This document shows positions 1 to 6,663 of a DNA stretch of 8,295 nucleotides, piece by piece. Each line of letters opens with the position of its first letter. The first letter of the stretch is position 1. Made by a program: the position numbers and the translations under genes. The stretch comes from Alphaproteobacteria bacterium MarineAlpha10_Bin2. GTDB lineage: Bacteria; Pseudomonadota; Alphaproteobacteria; UBA828. Location: positions 1 through 8,295 of the forward strand of contig PTKB01000117.1 in the NCBI GenBank assembly GCA_002937555.1, written 5' to 3'. Below the pieces are notes generated by a model. That model saw only the letters and a list, made by a program, of their open reading frames with translations, made no database searches and was not told the origin of the DNA.

Positions 1-304
1 CATGCTGCTGTTCGGCGCGCAGAAAGGCCTCGCTGACCTCATCGAGCGCCGCTTCCCAGGATATCGGCCGGAACGCTCCATCACCCTTAGCGCCGGCGCG
101 CTGCAACGGCTCCAACAGGCGCCCGGGATGATGCAGGCGCTCGGCGTATCGCGCGACCTTGGCGCAAATGGTGCCAGCGGTGTAGCTGTTGGCACGGGCG
201 CCGCGGATACGCCCGATGGTGAAGTCGTCGAGCTTCTCCACTTCCAGCGCACAGGTGGACGGGCAGTCATGCGGGCAGGCGCTGTGAAGGATTTCAGGCG
301 ACAT
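1..304 (-). CDS. Molybdopterin oxidoreductase, N-terminal fragment
   Basis: This is the first 101 residues of a molybdenum-cofactor oxidoreductase of the formate dehydrogenase / DMSO reductase superfamily; the rest lies beyond the left edge. Translation from the ATG at 304 gives a complete N-terminal 4Fe-4S module: Cys10, Cys14 and Cys18 in CPHDCPSTC, then Cys47 in TICAK (C-x3-C-x3-C-x28-C). It is followed by the usual RYAERLHHPGRL and ISWEAALDE segments that lead into the molybdopterin-binding core. A GGAAG sequence lies 5 nt before this ATG. The frame stays open upstream, but nothing conserved appears there. It follows pcm by 59 nt on the same strand, so co-transcription is likely. There is no twin-arginine signal in the visible part, so a cytoplasmic enzyme is likely. 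The substrate cannot be told from this fragment. Confidence 0.88.
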   Translation of the reverse strand, partial: MSPEILHSACPHDCPSTCALEVEKLDDFTIGRIRGARANSYTAGTICAKVARYAERLHHPGRLLEPLQRAGAKGDGAFRPISWEAALDEVSEAFLRAEQQH

Positions 305-363
305 CTTCGCTTCCGAGAGAGCTTCGGCGGCGGGATCTAGTGTTTCGGGCGGGCGCGGCCCTG

Positions 364-1053
364 TCAACGGTTGGTTCCGGTGAAGGGCACGAACGCCACC
401 GGCAAAATCCTGTTTTCTCTCACGCTTGCGTCACTGCTGCGAGTTATCACTGTCAGATTTTGCGCCCCGCCGGCGTGCCCGAGCGGGATGACCAGCTTGG
501 CCCCGGCCTTGAGTTGGCGCATCAGGGCGGGCGGCGCTGACGGCGCCGCCGCGGCGACGATGATGCCGTCGAAGGGCGCCTGTTCCGGCCACCCGAGGGC
601 GCCGTCGCCCGCCCTGATCGCGACATTGCGATAGCCCAACCGCGCCAAGCGCTCTTCGGCCGTACGCGCCAGGGCGGGTACGATCTCGACGGCGAAGACC
701 TCGCGCGCCAGTTCGCCCAATACCGCCGTTTGATAACCGCAGCCGGCGCCGATTTCGAGCAACCGGGCGGAGGATTTCGCATCCGCCGGCAGATCCAGCA
801 ATTCGCTCATCAAGGCAACGATATAGGGCTGCGATATGGTTTGGCCGTGGCCGATGGGAAGCGGCCTGTTTTCATAGGCCGAGCCGGCATCGATCGGGCG
901 GGTGAATTGATGCCGGGCAACGGCGCGGAGCGCGTCCCGCACCGCCGGCGAGAGCGTCCGCCGGCCGGTCATCGCGGCGGTCTCCCGCATGTCCTTATCG
1001 ACTGCGCGTAGCATCTCTTCCACAGCTTCGCGCCGCTTCCCGCTCATGGCCAT
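364..1053 (-). CDS. pcm: Protein-L-isoaspartate O-methyltransferase
   Basis: This 229-residue cytoplasmic enzyme methylates isoaspartyl residues formed in ageing proteins, using S-adenosylmethionine, and starts their repair. The family signature is present: GHGQTISQPYIVALM at residues 68-82, the SAM-binding motif I LLEIGAGCGYQTAVL (98-112), the acidic post-I strand VFAVEIVP (119-126), GDGALGWPEQAPFDGIIV (149-166) and the C-terminal LPVAFVPFTG. The length is normal for bacterial Pcm. I chose ATG 1053 because the protein begins about where the family does and GGCGGAAG precedes it; a second ATG six bases later (1047) is possible. An in-frame extension upstream to 1155 is arginine/serine-rich and looks non-coding. 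It is divergent from the MetX-like gene and lies upstream of the molybdopterin oxidoreductase on the same strand. Confidence 0.93.
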   Translation of the reverse strand: MAMSGKRREAVEEMLRAVDKDMRETAAMTGRRTLSPAVRDALRAVARHQFTRPIDAGSAYENRPLPIGHGQTISQPYIVALMSELLDLPADAKSSARLLEIGAGCGYQTAVLGELAREVFAVEIVPALARTAEERLARLGYRNVAIRAGDGALGWPEQAPFDGIIVAAAAPSAPPALMRQLKAGAKLVIPLGHAGGAQNLTVITRSSDASVRENRILPVAFVPFTGTNR

Positions 1054-1082
1054 ACTTCCGCCGGATAATCGATCCGAGTCAA

Positions 1083-1094
1083 GCCGCATGCGGC
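1083..1094. promoter_or_regulatory. 12-bp perfect palindrome between pcm and the hydrolase
   Basis: GCCGCATGCGGC is a perfect 12-base palindrome in the 133-bp divergent gap between pcm (start 1053) and the MetX-like gene (start 1187). Its position would suit an operator serving either promoter. A weak sigma70-like pair for the plus strand lies just downstream (TTGAAA at 1107-1112, then CAACAT at 1130-1135, 17-base spacer). GC-rich DNA yields such palindromes by chance, and no known regulator site is recognised, so this is only a candidate. Confidence 0.25.
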
Positions 1095-1186
1095 GCCTAT
1101 CAGACGTTGAAACGGCGGACGCCCTGCTCCAACATGACGTTCGAACGCGCGGCAAAGCGTGCGGCGGACTGATAAGGGAGCGTCAC

Positions 1187-2197
1187 ATGAGCGATTACGA
1201 GGTTTCCGAGGCGGGAGAGGTGCGCCTGCAAAGCGGCGCCACGGTGCGCGACGCTAAATTGGCTTACAAGACCTATGGCAGCCTGAACGCGGCGAAGGAC
1301 AATGTCATCATTCAGCCGACCTGGTATTCCGGCAATCACAACGATGTCGAATGGTCCATCGGGCCTGACATGGCGCTCAATCCGGAAAAATATTTCATCA
1401 TCGTTCCCAACCTGTTGGGCAACGGCCTGTCTTCATCGCCGAGCAACACGCCGGCGCCCTACGACAAGGCGCGATTTCCCAATTGCACGATGTACGACAA
1501 TGTCCGCCTGCAGCACCGCATGGTGACCGAAACCTTCGACATCGAAAAAATCAAATTGGTGACCGGCTGGTCGATGGGCGCGGCGCAAACCTACCAATGG
1601 GGCTGCCTCTATCCCGACATGGTGGAGAACATCGTGCCCACTTGCGGCTCAGCCAAATGCTCGCGCCACAATTTTGTCTTTCTCGAAGGCGTCAAGGCGG
1701 CGCTGACGGCGGATTCAGCCTGGCAGCATGGCTGGTACGATACGCCGCCAACCACCGGTCTTCGCGCGATGGCGCGGGTTTATGCCGGCTGGGGCTTCTC
1801 GCAGGCCTTCTACCGCGTCGAAGAGGATCTCAAGCTCGGTTTCTCGTCACTCGAGGATTTCCTCATCGCCTTTTGGGAAGGCTTCTTCATTCACAAAGAC
1901 GCCAACAATCTGCTCGCCCTCCTGTGGACCTGGCAATATGCCGACATCAGCGACAACGAAGTGTTCGGCGGCGATTTCGACAAGGCGCTCGCCGCCATCA
2001 CGTGCAAGGCGATTGTCATGCCGGGGCGGACCGATCTTTATTTTCCGCCGGAAGACAATGAGTATGAAGTGAGCAAGATGCCGAACGCCGAAATGCGCGT
2101 GTTCGAATCCATTTATGGCCACTTTGCGTCGAGCGCACTTAACGCTGACGACGTCAAATTCCAGAACGACGCCCTCAACGATATATTGGCAAGTTAG
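1187..2197 (+). CDS. MetX-like alpha/beta-fold hydrolase
   Basis: This 336-residue protein belongs to the alpha/beta-hydrolase superfamily and resembles the homoserine O-acetyltransferase (MetX) branch, with no signal peptide. The nucleophile elbow is G-W-S-M-G (Ser129), followed by AAQTYQWGCLYPDMV. The likely acid is Asp283 in MPGRTDLYFPPED and the base His312 in YGHFASS, so the Ser-Asp-His triad is in the right order. The N-terminal half carries YKTYGSLN (28-34) and YFIIVPNLLGNGLSSSPSN, as in MetX-type proteins. The region where MetX has its oxyanion-hole motif reads instead QPTWYSGNHND, and the elbow is GWSMG rather than GGSMGG, so the true acyl substrate is uncertain. Start 1187 is set by AAGGGAG at 1174-1180, six bases upstream. 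It is transcribed towards the sulfate-reduction operon. I do not call it metX. Confidence 0.85.
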   Translation: MSDYEVSEAGEVRLQSGATVRDAKLAYKTYGSLNAAKDNVIIQPTWYSGNHNDVEWSIGPDMALNPEKYFIIVPNLLGNGLSSSPSNTPAPYDKARFPNCTMYDNVRLQHRMVTETFDIEKIKLVTGWSMGAAQTYQWGCLYPDMVENIVPTCGSAKCSRHNFVFLEGVKAALTADSAWQHGWYDTPPTTGLRAMARVYAGWGFSQAFYRVEEDLKLGFSSLEDFLIAFWEGFFIHKDANNLLALLWTWQYADISDNEVFGGDFDKALAAITCKAIVMPGRTDLYFPPEDNEYEVSKMPNAEMRVFESIYGHFASSALNADDVKFQNDALNDILAS

Positions 2198-2213
2198 AGC
2201 GGCCTTGGAATCG

Positions 2214-2243
2214 ACAACCCCGCCTTAGAGAAGGCGGGGTTGT
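2214..2243. terminator. Strong hairpin, possible bidirectional terminator
   Basis: A perfect 13-bp stem (ACAACCCCGCCTT paired with AAGGCGGGGTTGT) closes on a four-base AGAG loop, 17 nt after the hydrolase stop codon. It sits between two convergent transcription units, where a bidirectional terminator is expected. Neither side has a run of T, so it is not a canonical intrinsic terminator. It could also stabilise the mRNA 3' end or be the remnant end of a small palindromic mobile element. Confidence 0.6.
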
Positions 2244-2429
2244 ACAAAGGGTGGCTTGGAAGCTCACCGCCCGGCGCATGGCCGAGCACCAAATTCGTTT
2301 GTCGAGCCTATGTCAGGGCCTGTTTGGGCGGAGTCAAAATCGTAACCTCCCGACGTTTCGAAAAGCGTAGCACAAACCGGTGCCCGGCGGTACTGACCAA
2401 CCGGCCTACGCCCAGAGTTCGAGACGGGT
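2244..2429. other. Gene-free stretch downstream of cysH
   Basis: About 190 bases between the hairpin and the cysH stop codon contain no convincing reading frame. The only open frames are continuations of shadows of cysH. An eight-base TTTCGAAA palindrome is visible near 2357, but I see no terminator with a T-run for the cysH operon. The stretch may be decayed sequence or a mobile-element remnant; nothing specific was recognised. Confidence 0.5.
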
Positions 2430-3182
2430 TTAAGGGTGCGTTGGGGACCAGCGCGGGTGATGGATGCCGCACTCGCTTTTGGCACTGCCGCGCCAGCGGC
2501 CGTCGCGCGCCGCCGCGTCCGCTTCGGCGGGCTCAGTGCAGGGCACGCAGCCGATCGAGCGATAACCTTCGTCGCTGAGCGGATGGCGCGGCAGGCCGCG
2601 TTCGCGGAATGCGTCGTCGATATTTTCGGGGCTCCAATGGGCCAGCGGGTTGAAGCGGATGCGGCCATCGACGGCCTCGATGGTTTGCAGCCCGCCGCGT
2701 TCGCCGCCGTGATCGCGCTTGCGACCGGTGATCCAGGCGTCGAAACCGCCAAGCGCGCGCTCGAGCGGCAAGACTTTACGCAAATAGCAACACAGATTCG
2801 GGTTGCGCTGCCACAGCGCGCCGTCCGGGTCGTGACCGGCGAGGTCGAAGGGAATTGGTTCGATGGTGCGCACGTCGCTCAAGCCCAAGCGGCGTACCAA
2901 TATGCCGCGGTAGGTAAGGGTGTGGTGAAATAGCTTACCGGAATCGATGAATATCACAGGCGTGGCGGGATCGATGCGCGCCACCATGTCGAGGAGGACA
3001 GCCGCTTCGGCGCCGAAGGAAGAGACCAGGGCGATGCGCCCCTTATATTCCCATTCCAGCATGACGCGGAGCAGAGCTTCACCCTCAAGCTCGCCATAGC
3101 GTTCGCGCAATACCTCGGCGCGCGCCGTGGCGCCGGAAAGTTTTGCGTCATCGGGCCGCTGGAGTTCCACAAAACCGTTCAT
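2430..3182 (-). CDS. cysH: Adenylyl-sulfate (APS) reductase CysH
   Basis: This is a 250-residue cytoplasmic reductase converting adenylyl sulfate (APS) to sulfite, with thioredoxin or glutathione as electron donor. The adenylate-binding PP-loop variant is VSSFGAEAAVLL (53-64). Cys131-Cys132 (NLCCYLRK) and Cys212/Cys215 (GCVPC) together form the CC...CxxC set that binds the 4Fe-4S cluster of APS-reducing CysH proteins and is absent from the PAPS-specific enzymes. The C-terminal ECGIH carries the catalytic cysteine (Cys238). ITGRKRDHGGERG (151-163) is the conserved arginine-rich substrate loop. I chose ATG 3182 because AGGAAG precedes it and it sits 8 nt after the DUF934 stop; the open frame upstream to 3293 overlaps DUF934. 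It is the last gene of the operon. APS rather than PAPS use follows from the cluster cysteines. Confidence 0.93.
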   Translation of the reverse strand: MNGFVELQRPDDAKLSGATARAEVLRERYGELEGEALLRVMLEWEYKGRIALVSSFGAEAAVLLDMVARIDPATPVIFIDSGKLFHHTLTYRGILVRRLGLSDVRTIEPIPFDLAGHDPDGALWQRNPNLCCYLRKVLPLERALGGFDAWITGRKRDHGGERGGLQTIEAVDGRIRFNPLAHWSPENIDDAFRERGLPRHPLSDEGYRSIGCVPCTEPAEADAAARDGRWRGSAKSECGIHHPRWSPTHP

Positions 3183-3190
3183 CGCGCTTC

Positions 3191-3694
3191 CTATTCCGCT
3201 GCCGCGCGGCGATGTCGAAGCGTGCCGAGCGCGCCCCGCGGATCGCCGGTCGGCTGGTACCAAATCGAAATTTCCGAAACCGCGCGCAGCCACCCTTCCA
3301 GCGCGCCGCCGCTCGACACCTGAAACGCATCGAAGCCGCAGCGATGCATGAACAGGAACTGATCGCGCGACACGTCGCCGACAGCACGTAATTCCCCGGT
3401 ATAGCCGTGGCGCTCGCGCAACAGCCGCGCCGCGCTGTAGGGCCGACCGTCGCGGAAGGTCGGGAAATCGAGCGCGATGAGCTCGAATTCAGCCAAATCC
3501 GCCGCGAAATCTTCCACCTGCGTGTCGCTTTTCACCAGCAAGCCAAGCGGCGCGCGGCGTGCCTGCAGCACCTCTCTTTCGCGCTGCCAACGCTCAAGCG
3601 AAATGGCCACCGGCCCTTGGCCGGGCAGCGGCGCGTCATCGGCCGGAAATTGCCATGCATCCTCGGCGATGGCGCCATTCTTAATGAGCGGCAT
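3191..3694 (-). CDS. DUF934 protein of the sulfite-reductase operon
   Basis: This 167-residue soluble protein of the DUF934 family is regularly found directly beside ferredoxin-type sulfite reductases and cysH in proteobacteria. Its biochemical role is not established; an accessory or electron-transfer role in sulfite reduction is an inference from that association. Recognisable segments are WQRER (36-40), ELIALDFPTFRDGRPYSAARLLRERHGYTGELRAVGD-like blocks spanning residues 71-107, and QFLFMHRCGFDAFQV (112-126). It contains a single cysteine (Cys119), so it is not itself an iron-sulfur protein. Start 3694 has a good ribosome binding site (AAGGAG at 3707-3702, 7-nt spacer). It overlaps the 3' end of the sulfite reductase gene by 14 bases, which points to translational coupling. 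The larger open frame reaching 3940 is only overlap with the reductase. Confidence 0.88.
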   Translation of the reverse strand: MPLIKNGAIAEDAWQFPADDAPLPGQGPVAISLERWQREREVLQARRAPLGLLVKSDTQVEDFAADLAEFELIALDFPTFRDGRPYSAARLLRERHGYTGELRAVGDVSRDQFLFMHRCGFDAFQVSSGGALEGWLRAVSEISIWYQPTGDPRGALGTLRHRRAAAE

Positions 3695-5336
3695 AAAGGC
3701 GCTCCTTGAAAGGCTCCCGGCCGAGGCGGGCATAGGCGTCGATGAATGGTTCGCCGGTTTCGCGCAGATCGAGATAGGTGTCGACCACCGTTTCGACCGC
3801 GCCGACGATGTCCTCGGCGGAAAAGGCGGGCCCGACGATGGCGCCGATCGCGGCTTCGCCGTCGGCGCGCCCGCCGAGCGTAATCTGGTAATTCTCCACA
3901 CCCTTCTTCTCGAGCCCGAGAATACCGATATGGCCGACATGGTGATGGCCGCAAGCGTTGATGCAGCCCGAAATGTTGAGCCGGAGATCGCCGATGTCTT
4001 TTTGCCGCGCCAAATCCTGAAAGCGTGCGCTGATCGCCTGGGCGACCGGGATCGAGCGCGCCGTGGCGAGGCTGCAATAATCCATGCCCGGGCAGGCGAT
4101 GATATCGCTGATTAGGCCACGATTGGCGATGGCGAGCCCATGCGCTTTCAGGCTTTGCCACAACTCATAAAGATCGCCTTTCCGCACATGCGGCAGGACG
4201 AGGTTTTGCTGATGTGTAGCGCGCAACTCGTCGAAGCTGAAACGCTCGGCCAGATCGGCTACCGCTTCCATCTGCGCGGCGTCGATGTCGCCCGGCACGC
4301 CGCCGTCGGATTTAAGCGAGATCGTGGCGATAGCGTAACCCGGCTGTCTGTGCGCATCGACATTCTGTTCGAGCCAGCGATCGAATTCGCTGTCCGCGCG
4401 CCGCGCCGTATCCAGGCCGCTATCGCTGCCGGCCGCAGGATCGAAAGGCGGCGGCGCGAAATAGCGTTCGATGCGCGCCACTTCCGCTTCCGGCAGATCG
4501 ACAAAGCCCTCGCGCACCTGGCGCCACTCGGCCTCGACCATCTCGGCCAACGCATCGGCGCCCATTTCATGCACCAGAATTTTGATGCGCGCCTTATACA
4601 TATTGTCGCGCCGGCCCAATTGATTGTAGACGCGAAGAATGCTTTCCAAATAGGACAGCAGCTCCGCCTTGGGCAGGAATTTGCGGATGGTTTTGGCGAT
4701 CATCGGTGTGCGGCCTTGGCCGCCGCCGACCATCACCTCGAAGCCGATTTCGCCGGCGTCGTTACGGCAAATTTGTACGCCGATATCGTGCACGCGGAGC
4801 GCCGCCCGGTCTTTCGCCGCGCCGCTGACGGCGATTTTGAATTTGCGCGGCAGGAAGGAAAATTCGGGATGCAGGGTGGACCATTGGCGGATGATCTCGC
4901 ACCACAGGCGCGGATCCTCGATCTCGTCCGCCGCGGCACCGGCAAAATGATCGGCGGTGACGTTGCGGATGCAGTTGCCGCTGGTCTGGATGGCGTGCAT
5001 CTCGACTTCGGCCAGATCGGCCAGAAGATCCGGCACTTCGGTAAGCTTGATCCAATTGTATTGAATGTTCTGGCGCGTCGTGATGTGGCCATAGCCTTTG
5101 TCGTAGCGCCGCGCGATATGCGCGAGGCAGCGCATTTGGCGTGACGACAGCGTGCCGTAGGGAATGGCGACGCGCAGCATATAGGCGTGAAGCTGCAGGT
5201 AGAGCCCATTCATCAGCCGGAGCGGCTTGAATTCGTCCTCGCTCAATTCGCCCGACAGGCGGCGCGCCACCTGGTCGCGGAATTGCGCCACGCGCTGATG
5301 CACGAAGGCATGGTCGAATTCGTCGTAACGATACAT
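3681..5336 (-). CDS. cysI: Siroheme/4Fe-4S nitrite/sulfite reductase
   Basis: This 551-residue cytoplasmic hemoprotein carries out six-electron reduction, here most likely sulfite to sulfide. It has the two-fold repeated architecture of the family: a ferredoxin-like half at about 45-110 and again at about 330-400, each followed by a siroheme/4Fe-4S half. The cluster ligands are clear: Cys415 and Cys421 in CPGMDYC, and Cys458 and Cys462 in NISGCINACG. RQNIQYNWI (88-96), TSGNCIRNV (118-126) and HQQNLVLP (375-382) match siroheme and substrate-pocket segments. Nitrite reductase activity cannot be excluded from sequence, but cysH and siroheme synthesis in the same operon favour sulfite. No CysJ flavoprotein gene is nearby, suggesting ferredoxin as donor. 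It starts 2 nt after the DUF2849 stop (TAAGCATG); the stop lies inside the DUF934 gene. Confidence 0.93.
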   Translation of the reverse strand: MYRYDEFDHAFVHQRVAQFRDQVARRLSGELSEDEFKPLRLMNGLYLQLHAYMLRVAIPYGTLSSRQMRCLAHIARRYDKGYGHITTRQNIQYNWIKLTEVPDLLADLAEVEMHAIQTSGNCIRNVTADHFAGAAADEIEDPRLWCEIIRQWSTLHPEFSFLPRKFKIAVSGAAKDRAALRVHDIGVQICRNDAGEIGFEVMVGGGQGRTPMIAKTIRKFLPKAELLSYLESILRVYNQLGRRDNMYKARIKILVHEMGADALAEMVEAEWRQVREGFVDLPEAEVARIERYFAPPPFDPAAGSDSGLDTARRADSEFDRWLEQNVDAHRQPGYAIATISLKSDGGVPGDIDAAQMEAVADLAERFSFDELRATHQQNLVLPHVRKGDLYELWQSLKAHGLAIANRGLISDIIACPGMDYCSLATARSIPVAQAISARFQDLARQKDIGDLRLNISGCINACGHHHVGHIGILGLEKKGVENYQITLGGRADGEAAIGAIVGPAFSAEDIVGAVETVVDTYLDLRETGEPFIDAYARLGREPFKERLYAAH

Positions 5337-5338
5337 GC

Positions 5339-5641
5339 TTACGCCACCCGGCCCGCCGGCTGGCCGCCGTCGCGGTTGTGTTTGGGGCCGAACAGCCGGA
5401 TGCGTTCGCGAAAATGCAGCGGAGCGAAAGCGCCGCCGTCATCGGCCATCGAGACGAGATAGGGTGCGACGACGATTCCGGCTTCGACCGCGCGCTCCGC
5501 GTCGGCAAGGAGATCCGCGCTTTCTTCTTTGGTCGCCGCAGAACGTCCGTCGATGATGCTTTCCGACCAGCCGTCATCGCGGGTGAGATAGACCACGCGT
5601 CCGTCAGTCAGGCGATTGGCGCTGACGATATCCAGTTTCAT
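5339..5641 (-). CDS. DUF2849 protein of the sulfite-reductase operon
   Basis: This is a 100-residue soluble protein with no cysteine, no signal peptide and no membrane segment. I recognise the DUF2849 family from GRVVYLTRDDGWSE (14-27), the acidic helix around residues 37-52, VVAPYLVSM (57-65) and the C-terminal HFRERIRLFGPKHN (76-89). Family members typically sit between a siroheme synthase gene and a nitrite/sulfite reductase gene in alphaproteobacteria, exactly as here. The function is unknown; the constant placement suggests a small partner or stability factor of the reductase, which is inference. The start has a strong GGGGAGAG ribosome binding site. The gene lies 13 nt downstream of the cysG-like stop and ends 2 nt before the reductase start codon. 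Confidence 0.85.
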   Translation of the reverse strand: MKLDIVSANRLTDGRVVYLTRDDGWSESIIDGRSAATKEESADLLADAERAVEAGIVVAPYLVSMADDGGAFAPLHFRERIRLFGPKHNRDGGQPAGRVA

Positions 5642-5654
5642 AATTCTCTCCCCT

Positions 5655-6566
5655 TCATTGTGCGGCGAGGCCGGTTTTTCTGTATTCCTGCCGCGCCGTC
5701 AGGCGGACGATTCGTTTGCCGGCCTTGAGCTCCGCAGCCATTAGCTGGTCAGTTTCGCTGTCCGCCTCAATGCGCCGCGCGTCGCGCCGCGCATGATCGA
5801 GGATTGCCGTGCCCACAGCGCCGTCATGAACGATCACGTCGGCGCGGGCGATACGCCGCACATCGCGGAGCGTCAGCAAATCGGGCTGGACGGGGTCGAC
5901 CTCGATATTCTCTATCTCGCCTGCGGGCGGGAGCTGGGCGCGGTTGACCAGCGCCAGCATGCCGCTCCGCGCCTGATGTTCCTTGCCGGCGAGGACGGAT
6001 TCGGCAAGCGGCCCGTCGAAAAAGTTGTCCCAGAAACGCAGGCGGAATTCAAAATCGGCGAAGGTCGTGTGCACCGCCGAGCGGAAAGACTGGGCGAAGC
6101 GCGCCAGCCGGCCGAGACCGTGCGGCAGCAGCATTTCGATTTCCGCCCGTACGCGGCGCGCCAGCACCGGCGAGGCGCCGCCCGAGGATATGCCGATCAC
6201 CAACGGACCGCGATCAACGATGGCGGGCATGACGAAACTGGAGAGCGCCGCCCCATCGACCACATTCACAGGTATATTGCGCGCCTTTGCGGCGTCGGCG
6301 ACCGCCTCGTCAAGCGCGGCGACGCCGCTCGCCGCATGAACAAGCGCACGGCCGGCAACATCGCTGGCGCGGAACGCGCGCTTCGTCAGTGCCACTTCGC
6401 CATTGTCGGCGAGGCTCTGGAGATCGGCGTCGAAACGGCGCGCAAGAACGGTTACGTCAGCGCCGGCGCGGCGCAGGAGCCGCACTTTCGCCAATGCCGC
6501 CGCGCCGCCGCCGACCACCAGGCAGGGCCGCCCTTCGATATCCAAGAATGCCGGATAATGCCGCAT
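5655..6566 (-). CDS. cysG: Siroheme synthase N-terminal module, truncated SUMT
   Basis: This 303-residue protein corresponds to the precorrin-2 dehydrogenase / sirohydrochlorin ferrochelatase half of CysG, which makes siroheme for the downstream reductase. The NAD-binding Rossmann motif is CLVVGGGAAALAKVRLL (15-31). Asp104 in NVVD aligns with the catalytic Asp104 of Salmonella and E. coli CysG, and Ser128 in ISSGGASPVLARR aligns with their phosphorylated Ser128. The helical dimerisation region (148-182) is present. Full CysG is about 457 residues. Here the C-terminal uroporphyrinogen-III methyltransferase (SUMT) domain shrinks to about 87 residues: the SAM loop (GAGPGD in CysG) reads IEVDPVQPD, the active-site block after RRDA is deleted, and the protein ends soon after GKRIVRLTA. 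SUMT activity must come from another gene. It is the first gene of the minus-strand operon; the GGAAG before ATG 6566 is too close to be an ideal ribosome binding site. Confidence 0.9.
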   Translation of the reverse strand: MRHYPAFLDIEGRPCLVVGGGAAALAKVRLLRRAGADVTVLARRFDADLQSLADNGEVALTKRAFRASDVAGRALVHAASGVAALDEAVADAAKARNIPVNVVDGAALSSFVMPAIVDRGPLVIGISSGGASPVLARRVRAEIEMLLPHGLGRLARFAQSFRSAVHTTFADFEFRLRFWDNFFDGPLAESVLAGKEHQARSGMLALVNRAQLPPAGEIENIEVDPVQPDLLTLRDVRRIARADVIVHDGAVGTAILDHARRDARRIEADSETDQLMAAELKAGKRIVRLTARQEYRKTGLAAQ

Positions 6567-6602
6567 CTTCCGTCTATTTCCTCGCCAGCTCCGCCACGCA
6601 GG

Positions 6603-6663
6603 CGGTAATTACCGGATATTTGTGGTGAATTATTATTCAATCGATATTGTTGTATATAACAAT
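6603..6663. promoter_or_regulatory. Three inverted repeats upstream of the cysG-like gene
   Basis: Going upstream from the cysG-like start there are: CGGTAATTACCG (6603-6614), a perfect 12-base palindrome starting 37 nt before the start codon; TGAAT-N4-ATTCA (6626-6639); and ATTGTT-N6-AACAAT (6646-6663). Their clustering in the presumed promoter of an assimilatory operon suggests regulator binding. I cannot match them to a named regulator, and AT-rich DNA produces short repeats easily. Confidence 0.35.

Noticed and set aside
2..340. Plus-strand 112-codon open frame at the left edge
   Set aside because: It lies opposite the molybdopterin oxidoreductase fragment, whose 4Fe-4S cysteine motif is unmistakable on the minus strand.
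1134..1172. 12-codon frame (MTFERAAKRAAD) ending just before the hydrolase RBS, as a leader peptide
   Set aside because: It has no ribosome binding site and no run of regulatory codons such as Met or Cys, so there is nothing to support attenuation.
1054..1186. Possible SAM-type riboswitch before the MetX-like gene
   Set aside because: The conserved SAM-II or SAM/SAH core sequences and pairing pattern were not found in the 133-base gap.
4140..5144. Plus-strand 334-codon open frame
   Set aside because: It is antisense to the sulfite reductase gene and its translation shows no family features; long antisense frames are common in GC-rich DNA.
5793..6608. Plus-strand 271-codon open frame
   Set aside because: It is antisense to the cysG-like gene, with no recognisable domain and histidine/arginine-rich shadow composition.
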